Assembly (NCBI GenBank): GCA_025618425.1
Contig: CM046847.1
Coordinates: 14,671,468 to 14,735,467, forward strand
Reading direction: 5' to 3'
DNA length: 64,000 nucleotides
DNA from: Heliocidaris tuberculata
Lineage: Eukaryota; Echinodermata; Echinoidea; Camarodonta; Echinometridae
The translations under genes were made by a program, and so were the position numbers. Below, in pieces: positions 11,443 through 20,790 of this stretch (position 1 is its first letter; every line of letters starts with the position of its first letter). Below the pieces are notes generated by a model. The model saw only the letters and a list, made by a program, of their open reading frames with translations, was not told where the DNA came from and searched no databases.

Positions 11443-11620
11443 ATGCCAAATCGGTGTATAGTTGCGGGCTGTAGCAAGACCCCTAAAGATGATGTAAGCC
11501 TACGTACATCATTTTCCTAAAGATGAAAATCTACGGAAATTGTGGGTCGCGACGGTATTCTCACGCGGGCAGAGTGGCAAGGGCCAAGCGAGTGGAGTAC
11601 AATTTGCAGTGATCACTTTT
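11443..11620 (+). pseudogene. THAP zinc-finger domain, two frameshifts
   Basis: The frame opens MPNRCIVAGCSKTPKDD (C-x4-C), continues after a shift near 11502 as HHFPKDENLRKLWV, and after a second shift near 11550 as RAEWQGPSEWSTICSDHF (C-x2-H). Together these are the C2CH ligands, the invariant Pro of HHFP and the Trp of KLW of a THAP DNA-binding domain in the right spacing. Frameshifts break it into three frames, so it is a pseudogene unless the first gap is a tiny intron, which is unlikely. Alanine/proline-rich sequence follows. It lies just inside the left end of the TTAA-flanked element, as expected for a transposon-encoded DNA-binding protein. Confidence 0.8.
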
Positions 11621-12226
11621 CTTCTCCAGCAGCTGCAGCAGCTTTACCCGCGGCCCCTTCCCCCGCGACCCCTTCACCATGCCCTGGTGCGTCTTCTGCG
11701 AGGGGTTCAAACATAATGGTCGAATTCCCCTTGCCACTGCACTTGAGCTTCTTCTCTTTCGGTATCGATAAATCATCTGATAAATCAGAGTTCGTATCTG
11801 GCTCAAAAGAGTCCTCCAAATCGGACTCGCGATCACTATCCATCTCTCTAAAGCCCCTTTCACAATTGGTCTGCGACCGTTTGCGACCATTTGGTTGCAC
11901 GACAGGCTGCAACAGGCTTCAATCGCCATCGATCTCATCAGGTCGCAGAAAGGCATTCACAAATGCAACAGCGGTCGTAAAACAAAAGCGACTAGAAGAG
12001 ACCGTTGCACGAGTAAGTCGCATTTGCTCGCATATGCTCGTGCGAGTGGTCTTGCGTTCACATGCGAGTGTTGCACGAGTGATTGCGAGTGGCTTGACGC
12101 CAATCACAATAGTCGCACGATCGATTGCATGGTCGTGCGAGTGGATGTGAGACCATGCGATCGCTCGTGCGATTGAATGAGACCGGTGCAAGTGGTCGTG
12201 AGAGTATTCGTGCGAGTGGCATGGGG

Positions 12227-12234
12227 TATAAAAA
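12227..12234 (+). promoter_or_regulatory. TATA box inside the Harbinger-like element
   Basis: TATAAAAA within GGGGTATAAAAACCCC, flanked by the octamer array. A start codon lies 58 bp downstream of the box, leaving room for a short 5' UTR. This looks like an intact core promoter retained by a non-autonomous element. Confidence 0.6.
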
Positions 12235-12291
12235 CCCCTTCGACAATATTGACCGGTAGTCAGTTTCAAGTTGGCCTTCTTAATAGTCAAG

Positions 12292-12393
12292 ATGCCAAAG
12301 AAGAAAGTTACAAAGAAGAGAAAGTTGTTAGAGGAGGGCCCTGTTGCAGAGGATCATCTCCATAGTCCCCCTATATATACCCCCGAGGAATAG
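12292..12393 (+). CDS. Short basic ORF behind the TATA box, possible remnant N-terminus
   Basis: The 33-codon ORF begins MPKKKVTKKRKLLEEGPVAE and ends in IYTPEE, stop. The first eleven residues resemble a nuclear localisation signal. The context AAGATGC has A at -3. Its place behind a TATA box in a Harbinger-like element suggests the truncated start of an element protein (autonomous Harbingers encode a transposase and a Myb-like partner), but there is no diagnostic domain. It could also be chance. Confidence 0.4.
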   Translation: MPKKKVTKKRKLLEEGPVAEDHLHSPPIYTPEE

Positions 12394-14629
12394 TCGCATA
12401 CAGTCTCATACAGTCGTGCAACGGTAGTACAACGTTGTAAGATGTGCTGCGATCGGTCGTGCAACAGTCTCATGGTCTTAGCACAATCGCACCCATTCGC
12501 AGGACTGGTCGCTATAGGTCGCTAGCGCACGTGCGAGTGTTGCACGACCTCCAGCCCACCCACTGCGACTATTGAGTCGTGCGAACTCTCGCATCTAATC
12601 GTGCAACGTTGTGCAACACTCATACGAGAATCGCACGACTGGTCGTACGACCTAATGCGAGTGAATCGATCGCATCTGGTCGTGTCTGGATTTTGAGCAT
12701 GTTCAAAGTTCAGATGCGACCAGTCACGACCGCCTCAGGTTCGTGCGACCGCCTGCAACGACTGCGAGTGGTCGCAAGACACCAAGCGATCGGTCGTGCA
12801 ACACCCCGAAAAATCTGTTGCAGGCTGTCGCAAACTGGTCGCAGACCAATTGTGAAAGGGGCTTAAGTTACTCGAAGAATTCAGCCAAAAATCTAAGTCA
12901 GTAGTACCGTAGTACATGTAAAGCGAAGTAAAAAAAGGCGAGAGTGAAAACAAACCAAACAAAAGCGTTCACCAGTCGCTTAGTACGAGGGGGAACATAG
13001 TTGCCGTACTAAAGATGTGTAGTACATTGCACAGACGCATAAAACGGCTGTGTACGCGTTTAAGACCAATGCAAAACTATCGTTCGGCAAGCTCAGATGG
13101 ATGAGAACATTGTTCAAAGAAAAGTTGAAAAAACAAAACAAGAGCTGTATATTTGGGCAAAAGTGTTCACTGATCTTAAAGAAAATATATTGATAATGAT
13201 TATTCACTCCTTAGACTGTATTGATTAATTTCCCTTTTTCATAAATTGTCTGTTGAACAGAGGGGTCAAATACCGCATTGTGTGTACAATGTTACATTGC
13301 CGCAGCCTGTAGATCTTGTGCCTCTTACTCTTCATACGTCACTTGGGGGTGTGACGTCAATTAGCCAATCAGCTCACGAGTTTTAAGGAACGGTCCCCGA
13401 ACCTCTACTTTTCCCCCTTTTTCGCCAAAACGAGACATAATTTTGACAATCAATTGCCAGATTCGTGATTTGAATGCAAAAATACATGGAAACAGTACCT
13501 TTTTTCTCTCTAATTTAGTCACCCTTTAAGTCAACTCGGGTTTTTTTGTGTGTGAAATAGCTCGCTATTTAGCGAATTAGCCGGCTAATTCGCAGGTGAA
13601 GACGCACTCGGGTTTTGCTCGGGTTAATTTATTCATGACACCAATCCTATAGAAATGTTATTTTCCTTATATATTTCTTGATTTTCTTCTCTCTTTCTAT
13701 CTTTTCCTAATGTATTTCTTTGTTTTTCCTTCTTTTTTTCCCTTATGTATTTCTTTGTTTTCTCCATTCTTTATTCTTCTTTCTATTCTTGTATTTCTTT
13801 TTTCTTCTTGCTATCCTCTTTTCTTTACATATTTCTTTGTTTTCCTTCTTTTTTTCTTTTCCTTATGGTATTTCTTTGCTTTTCCCATTTTCTGTTCTTC
13901 GATCTTGCTATCCTCTTTTCTTTGTTTATGTATTTATTTGTTCTTTTTGTCCTCTTTTCTGTATATTTCCTTATGTATTTCTTTGTTTTTCTTCTTGTTC
14001 TATCTTTTTCCTCATGTATTTCTTTGTTTCTTATGTATTACTTTGTTTTTCCTTCTCTTTTTTTTCTCCTTATATACATTTCTTTGTTTTCCCCATTATT
14101 AATTCCTTTTTTTCTATTCTAATTTATTTCTTTGTTCTTTCTATCCTCTTCTCTTCATATGTATTTCTTTGTTTTTCTTTCCATTCTGTCTTTTTACTCA
14201 TGTATTTCTATGTTTCTTATATTACTTTGTTTTTCCTTCTCTCTTTTTTCTCCTTATATACTTCTTTGTTTTAACCATTTATTCCTTTTTCTATTCTAAT
14301 GTATTTCTTTGTTCTTCTTTCTATCCTCTTCTCTTCATATGTATTTCTTTATTTTTCTTTGTTTTCTTCTATCTTTTTATCCTTTCCTTATATGTTTCTT
14401 TGTTTTCCACATTATCTATTCTTATTTCTATTCTTATGTATTTCTTTGTTTTTCCTATGTATTTTTTAAAATTTTCCATATTTGAAGTGCGCATGCTCTG
14501 AAGCACGAATTTATTCCAAGAACGAGCGGGAATCGCTCGACTCGGGCTGATGGAAACGGGGTTTTTCAAACTCGGACTTTTTTTCTCGAGAAGCGCTGAT
14601 CGGGCTAGAATCTCGAGCTTGAGCAAACT

Positions 14630-14934
14630 TAGTCTAGTTCTGGACGTTTTTAACTATTTTGTCCGTAAAACCATGAAGCTACAACCCCGTGTGCGTGCAC
14701 TCAACGTAGAACGGTGCGAAGTCCACTGATTCACTCTCCCCACAAAAAAGCTACAACCCCGTGTGCGTGCACTCAACGTAGAACGGTGCGAAGTCCACTG
14801 ATTCACTCTCCCCACAATTTGTGGGGAGAGTGAATCAGTGGACTTCGCACCGTTCTACGTTGAGTGCACGCACACGGGGTTGTAGCTTCATGGTTTTACG
14901 GACAAAATAGTTAAAAACGTCCAGAACTAGACTA
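14630..14934. mobile_element. Foldback element with 9-bp target duplication, copy A
   Basis: The element starts TAGTCTAGTTCTGGACG and ends in the exact inverse; the arms are over 110 bp and almost perfect. GAGCAAACT flanks both ends (14621-14629, 14935-14943), a 9-bp duplication that suggests a Mutator-type family. In this copy 73 bp of one arm is repeated in tandem (from about 14750), a change absent from copy B. No coding capacity. Confidence 0.85.
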
Positions 14935-14974
14935 GAGCAAACTCGGGCCAACGGCCCCCATACACCACTGACCT

Positions 14975-14980
14975 CTAGTG
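14975..14980. repeat. 6-bp target site duplication, left (CTAGTG)
   Basis: CTAGTG precedes the 4.7-kb element and recurs at 19703-19708. The unoccupied copy B has a single CTAGTG (30175-30180), which confirms the duplication. Confidence 0.85.
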
Positions 14981-15628
14981 TATGGGGCGCCAAGTGTTCA
15001 CCAACTTATTCCGTCCAAATTTGCCTCATTTTGTGACAAAATTCAATCAAAACTCGTTTTTGTTACAAAATTAATGAATATCTATTCATTTTGTAACAAA
15101 ATGAATTTAATAGGGTAATTTTGTAACAAAAAAAAATTCTGTTACAAAATTAACATTACGGAATCATTTTGTCGATTGTCCGATTTCATTTTGTAACGAA
15201 AATCATTCTGTTACAAAATTAATGTGGTAATGAGATTGTTACGTAATAACAATGAATTACCTTTGTTACGCATCTTTGCCATCAGCGCGTTTTTGGCGCC
15301 AAGCAACCACCTGCGCGTTGTTAACAGAAGATGCGTTGCGATGTCAACGATGTTCATCATTGTTTTGTTTTGCCAAGCTCAGCTTAGAAAAGAAAGATTT
15401 TGGTGCACCAGCTTGTTGTTGCAAGCCTGAGCTTGAGAGTTTTCTGCTAATGTCAATACTTTGAATTTGGTTTATTTTGGAATCAGCTACCGGTGAGTGA
15501 AATCACCATTAGTATTGATAAACGAATATTTGTTTTTGTACATAAAACTGTGTCATTCCTTGAATTATTTCTTTTATTAATATTTAAAGAAATATCGACA
15601 TTGTTTAACAATATAATTATATCCATAC

Positions 15629-18600
15629 ATGAACGTGAATGTTGCATTGTTACGTACAGTTTTGAAGAGATATACAGTTAATGATAACAAGAATCGTCTT
15701 TATCTTTGTTATGTAATTACCATGTGCATTTATTAATGTTTCATACCATTGGATACTAAGATGAAACAAACATATTCTTACATTATTATAGACCGTCAAC
15801 ATTATTACTTTGAGTTTGATGGATGCTTCTATTTTCGATTCCCCTGTTTAAGACAGATCGCTTGGTGAGTTTGGTTATCTTGTATCAATGGTTTACACTA
15901 TGATTATATTTAGTTGTGTAATTATGAAAATATATCTCCACGGAATATTGCTTCTTTATGAGATTTTATGATGTGCGACTTCATGTCGGATAACGAATGT
16001 AAGAAACTAAACTTTGTTCAGATACTGCAGTTTATTGAAGATTTGAAAATAAGTATACATTCTTACGTCATGACAATATTTCTTATGCATGTATTTAGGT
16101 GTTGTGTCATACGGCTCAGATACAATCTATTGATAATATTATTACGAGTATTATCGCGTCATGGTGATATTCATTATATGTATTAATATAGTGACATTGT
16201 ATTCACGATCAAATGATTAACGTTGTATATGTATAATGTGTCATGTTGATAATAATATTGTTATCGAAGCATAATGAGCATTATATTATTTCGTGTGCGC
16301 TCTTTAAACCGCCGGTCAATGTTATATTGTTCTGTTTGTTGATTTATCTCCCTATATGCAGGGGCTGTTTGTTTATGTGACTGAGTAAAATGTTTCACTC
16401 GGTATTTTCATAGCTGGGAGAGCAATTACGGAAAGAAGTTTAAGTTCGACCACAGGGAAATCAGATCACAAAGAGAGGACACAAATATTGTTAATTAACG
16501 TCAACAAAAAAATGAGTTTATTATATCAACTTCGACAAGTCATTGCTTGACAAACAAAGTATAAATGATGCCTAGAACAGTATATGACCAAAATTACAGC
16601 TTCTCGTGAAGATACAGCATGGAATTATTTAAACTTAATTAAAGATCGGAACAAAATCAACTCAAAGTTAACAACTTAAGATAAACCAACACAGCACTGT
16701 AAGGGAAGATGGGATGAACTCATGAGGGGTATCTGTGCATTTAAGAGAAAGAAATACATGCATCACAAAATAAAAGTTATACGTACAAAAGCAAGAGGCG
16801 TTACTCCATTAACAGCTAAATTACTTAGTGTATCAGGCCCTTCAATTATTATAGCCTTTTGATTATCATCATTATGATTATTATAACTGAACATTTTCTT
16901 AATCCATCAGAATTTGACGTAGAATCTCACGATAGCAATGATAGAATACAAATGCGAATAATAGTTTATCAGTTTACTGCATGTCAGAAGTACCAAGAAC
17001 ACTACACAAAATAAAAAAATATAAAAGATAACAAGATTTAAGAACTATATACAAAAGAGTGACGTTCACCTCTGAAGACCAATGTAACAGACAGGATAAT
17101 CGGGGACTTCACCAGGCTATACAGGAACCATCACTCATACCTAGAGATATACAACATTAAAAATAAAAACTTGCATAATCCTACAACTACCTTTATATAC
17201 AATCAAATTAAATGTCAAGTGCGAACGCATCCCAATACTCTTCTAAGGATAAAATAACTGCTGCTACATTGTATTACACTGTATAAACTCGATTAGCACA
17301 GGAGGCATTAACAATGTGAATAGACCCCAAGTCCAGCTAAAACAATAAGCTGCCATCCCCTGTCCCCAGTAAAGTCAACAACATGTAGGCTGACCATTCC
17401 ACACATACTCTAGTCTACGTATTCAGACACTGACAACCCTACTTGCCCACATGGTTTAACACATATAAAGTATATATACTAAGCTCTGTATATAGCAACA
17501 AATAATGAACATGGCAATAAAAGAAATACTGGAAGTATCAAAACTCATATATGACACATACATTCATTCCTTAGAACATGTAATAAATGCAAACAAAAGT
17601 ATACTAGAATATCTACTTGGACAAAGTCGCGCTCTCATTATGAATAGATTGCCTAAGAATCATCCCTTGCCTCATCTGATAGTACAAATAAGTTAACCCC
17701 ACTGAGGTAAAACCTGTAATTATTCTTCTGACTGTAATATCTATGACATAATAACAAAATCATTCTCCTAATACTCTCATGCAAGATATTGTCAACATAT
17801 TCCAGTAGCACCTACATGTATGGGCTATGGTACTGTATTAATTGCATGTATTAAGAGACAGCCTTGGCAGACATGATAATAACAAAACTTATAGGAAAAT
17901 AGAAACATAATAATAGCAAAACTTAGGAATGTACAATCAATAACTTATACATACGTTTCACAGGAATACAGCTATACTGGTCCAGTTGCCTCAACAAAGA
18001 AATTGTCTTGCTTGCACCAACATTATATACAGTGTTCTCCTGATGGGAGCAAGTGGTGAAGTGGTCTCATGCACCCTTCCCCCTAATGCTGGGAACCTGG
18101 TCCTTATCTATACCTTAGGGATTAGGCTTATTTGGTCAGGCCACTTTCCTATAAACAACACATTCCTGGAAGTGCACTGATCTGACTTGGTAAATTGCTT
18201 ACATGTATAATATAACAAATGGTCACTTGATTTCTAGTCTGGACAAAATTTAGCAAATCAGATATAATGATATTGTCACTGCAGTGAAAATACTACTGTA
18301 TGCAAAGGTAATAGAGAAAATGACAAAGAAAGAGCTGTAGAATGCACAAGGAGCATGAATAATAATCAAAGATATTATAATACTGTAACATCAACATTAA
18401 ATATTAAAATACGACCTCAATGCTACATATCCCCTGACATTTACTTGAAAATAAATACCATCATTATACTGCTCACATCATTGCGTACAGGTATCGTAAT
18501 TTCGAGCCCACAACATTAACATGACAAAATTTTCATTTTGTTACAAAAATCATTCTGTTACAAAATTAACATGTCCAATTACATTTTGTAACGAAAATTA

Positions 18601-19022
18601 TTTTGTCCACTCTATTTTATCTTTCCATCTCTCTAACTTCCTGTTAATTTTCCCACCTGTTATCTCTCCAACCCCTTTTCCAACCCACCTCCTCCCCCCC
18701 CCCCCCCTCTCTCTCTCTCTGAAATCCTATTACAAATGAAATCCTATTACAAAATTTGTAACTATAAAAAAAAGAAAAAAGTGTCATGTTTGTTCAGTTA
18801 TAAATGATGTCTGTGTATCGTCTTTGTATGTGAATGTGGACGGACTCGAAATTAAAGACAAAATTTACCTACAAAAATTACTCAGTCTTCATAACCATTT
18901 TCGTTTCCATTTAGAACAATTTATTGATAATGTCATTAACAAAAAAATTTTTTTTTTAAATGAATAAACTCACAAGAATGTACACATCGATTGTGAAAAT
19001 GTTGAATGTGCAATGTAAAAAA
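15629..19022. other. Interior of the 4.7-kb element, no gene recognised
   Basis: A/T-rich sequence with short frames only (for example 17505-17696 and 17986-18180). No domain, tRNA or LTR feature is visible. A (C)n(TC)n tract lies near 18690-18720. Confidence 0.6.
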
Positions 19023-19025
19023 GGA

Positions 19026-19053
19026 ACCCGTGGATTTCCACGGGTCCCGCTAG
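19026..19053 (+). mobile_element. Candidate Helitron 3' terminus
   Basis: The hairpin ACCCGTGG-ATTT-CCACGGGT is followed after four bases by CTAG and then T. A short GC hairpin just before CTRR with a T at the insertion site is the 3' signature of Helitrons. The right TIR of the host element begins exactly after the CTAG, which suggests this is a real junction. No matching 5' TC end was found. Confidence 0.5.
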
Positions 19054-19702
19054 TGTATGGATATAATTATATTGTTAAACAATGTCGATATTTCTTTAAA
19101 TATTAATAAAAGAAATAATTCAAGGAATGACACAGTTTTATGTACAAAAACAAATATTCGTTTATCAATACTAATGGTGATTTCACTCACCGGTAGCTGA
19201 TTCCAAAATAAACCAAATTCAAAGTATTGACATTAGCAGAAAACTCTCAAGCTCAGGCTTGCAACAACAAGCTGGTGCACCAAAATCTTTCTTTTCTAAG
19301 CTGAGCTTGGCAAAACAAAACAATGATGAACATCGTTGACATCGCAACGCATCTTCTGTTAACAACGCGCAGGTGGTTGCTTGGCGCCAAAAACGCGCTG
19401 ATGGCAAAGATGCGTAACAAAGGTAATTCATTGTTATTACGTAACAATCTCATTACCACATTAATTTTGTAACAGAATGATTTTCGTTACAAAATGAAAT
19501 CGGACAATCGACAAAATGATTCCGTAATGTTAATTTTGTAACAGAATTTTTTTTTGTTACAAAATTACCCTATTAAATTCATTTTGTTACAAAATGAATA
19601 GATATTCATTAATTTTGTAACAAAAACGAGTTTTGATTGAATTTTGTCACAAAATGAGGCAAATTTGGACGGAATAAGTTGGTGAACACTTGGCGCCCCA
19701 TA

Positions 19703-19794
19703 CTAGTGAGGCATATGATGCGCCTACTGTATGAGGGCTAGGGCGACTTTACATGAAGTTGTAACATCTAGATCATATAACATCACTGTATATG
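19703..19794. repeat. Interspersed repeat P, copy A, right tail
   Basis: It begins with the second CTAGTG and continues GAGGCATATGATGCGCC to CACTGTATATGG, matching 30175-30274 of copy B apart from small indels. It is the severed end of repeat P copy A. Confidence 0.85.
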
Positions 19795-19810
19795 GGGGTC
19801 CTACTAAAAG

Positions 19811-19851
19811 CCGCCAACAGCAGCCAATAGCAGCCAACAGCAGCCAACAGA
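19811..19851. repeat. Short tandem repeat, unit CAGCCAACAG
   Basis: Four near-identical 10-bp units in a row, just right of the tail of repeat P copy A. Confidence 0.75.
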
Positions 19852-19968
19852 CTTTAAAGTGACCAGAAAATGAGCTGACATGAGTGTTTGCATCGGAAAA
19901 TGTGACAATTTGTATGAAGTGACCGTGGGCGTGTCTTCAACCACGGTACATACCAATCAGCGGTGAGT

Positions 19969-20034
19969 ATGGCAAGCCATCGGGGTCTACCTACGTCTAC
20001 TAGTACGCGTACCCAGTAGACGTCACGTAAAACT
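19969..20034. mobile_element. Solo inverted right end of the 7.4-kb element
   Basis: These 66 bp start ATGGCAAGCCATCGGGG and match the inverse of the element's right end (27392-27457), including ACGCGTACCCAGTAGACG, rather than its left end. They abut the complete copy, so the left boundary has two terminal repeats head to tail. This may be an insertion next to an older copy or an aberrant transposition product. Confidence 0.75.
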
Positions 20035-20696
20035 ATGGCAAGCCATCGGGGTCTACTTACGTCTACTCACCACGCGTACTTGATTTTCGATACACGTACC
20101 TATATTGACCAATCAGAAGCCAGTATTCAGTACGCGTACTGTTTTTGGTCATCACGTCACGTGTGTTTAAGGGTACGTGTACTTTACTTTTACAGACGTT
20201 ACTGACCCCTCCGGCCATAGGTGGCCAAAGGGTTCAGAAGCGTCAGTTAATGTAACGTGTGCTTTGTCATTTAGGTAACGTGTACCTTGACTAGTCATTA
20301 CGTGACGTCTATACAATTACGTGTGCTCTGGTCGTTACGTGACGTCAGCTAAGAGTTAGTCTATTTCCAGGATTTTTTTTTTTTTTTTTTTTTTTTTTGG
20401 TCAATAAAGCAAACCATGTACGTTAATAATATTGTTCAATAAGGGAAGTATAGGGCTTGGCAGGGGCTCAGGGTGTTCAATATATTTCTGTTGGTGACTG
20501 ATTATTAATTCGTCCTATAAATTTTTTGAGTAGTAGTAGTAGGCCTACACTCTTTTTAGCAAACTAACAAAAATTAAAGTAAAGTATAAACCGTGCAGAG
20601 TTGGTTTATTATTGTCATTACTACTACTACTACTCATTTTTATTTTATTATTATGATCGTTGTTATTACTATCATAATTATCATCTTCATCATTGT

Positions 20697-20707
20697 CATT
20701 ATTATTA

Positions 20708-20787
<80 letters not shown>

Positions 20788-20790
20788 GTT
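20697..20790. repeat. (TTA)n microsatellite in copy 1
   Basis: Interrupted TTA/TCA trinucleotide repeat; the corresponding tract in copy 2 is at about 50163-50265 with a different length, as expected for slippage. Confidence 0.9.

Larger units (their letters stand above)
11852..12863. mobile_element. Harbinger-like TIR element nested in the Kolobok-like element
   Basis: The left end AGCCCCTTTCACAATTGG continues for 27 bp that are perfectly inverted at the right end (CCAATTGTGAAAGGGGCT). TAA flanks both sides (11849-11851, 12864-12866), the 3-bp duplication of PIF/Harbinger elements. The 1012-bp interior is packed with TCGTGCGA/TCGCACGA-type octamers in both orientations, and contains a TATA box and a 33-codon ORF. 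No DDE transposase is visible. Confidence 0.78.
11061..13525. mobile_element. Kolobok-like DNA transposon (TTAA target, THAP cargo), interrupted
   Basis: AGGGTGACTAAATTA at the left and its inverse TAATTTAGTCACCCT at the right are flanked by TTAA on both sides (11057-11060 and 13526-13529). TTAA duplication is used by piggyBac and Kolobok elements; the THAP domain encoded inside (11443-11620) favours Kolobok, a superfamily known to carry THAP domains. About 1 kb of the interior is a secondary Harbinger-like insertion (11852-12863). No intact transposase is seen, so this copy is non-autonomous or decayed. Confidence 0.72.
13540..14980. repeat. Interspersed repeat P, copy A, left part
   Basis: Sequence from GTTTTTTTGTGTGTGAAATAG onward is shared with 28691-30183 at high identity. 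It begins with a 22-bp perfect palindrome (13572-13593), followed by a pyrimidine-rich array of TATTTCTTTGTTTTCC-like units (about 13655-14465), a short unique part and a foldback element (14630-14934). Copy A continues at 19703-19794 after the 4.7-kb insertion. The frames across the pyrimidine tract (Phe/Leu/Ser-rich) are low complexity, not genes. Confidence 0.85.
14981..19702. mobile_element. 4.7-kb element with TIRs of about 650 bp, class uncertain
   Basis: Ends TATGGGGCGCCAAGTG and CACTTGGCGCCCCATA begin near-identical inverted repeats, 14981 to about 15628 and about 19055 to 19702. The 6-bp CTAGTG duplication and the empty site in copy B define the ends. The subterminal region has many TTTTGTTACAAAAT-type palindromic motifs, plausible transposase sites; an extra block lies at 18525-18605. 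The interior of about 3.4 kb has no ORF above 75 codons and no recognisable transposase. Long TIRs with a 6-bp TSD occur in Polinton/Maverick, but the ends lack the AG...CT termini; other 6-bp-TSD superfamilies remain possible. Confidence 0.8.

Noticed and set aside
11613..11912. Acidic 99-codon frame on the minus strand across the left end of the Harbinger-like element
   Set aside because: It looks protein-like (SDRESDLEDSFEPD) but runs opposite to the THAP frame, uses transposon TIR sequence for its start and has an in-frame stop just upstream when the insertion is removed.
13720..14501. Long Phe/Leu/Ser-rich frames in repeat P (and 28861-29775)
   Set aside because: Overlapping frames on the same strand arise from the pyrimidine-rich array; all are low complexity.
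15252..15464. 70-codon Cys-rich frame, repeated on the minus strand at 19219-19431
   Set aside because: The frame lies in the long TIR and occurs twice only because the arms are inverted copies.
14981..19702. Long TIR element considered as a shortened Polinton
   Set aside because: TSD length fits, but termini are TAT...ATA rather than AG...CT and no capsid, polymerase or integrase remnant is visible; left unclassified.
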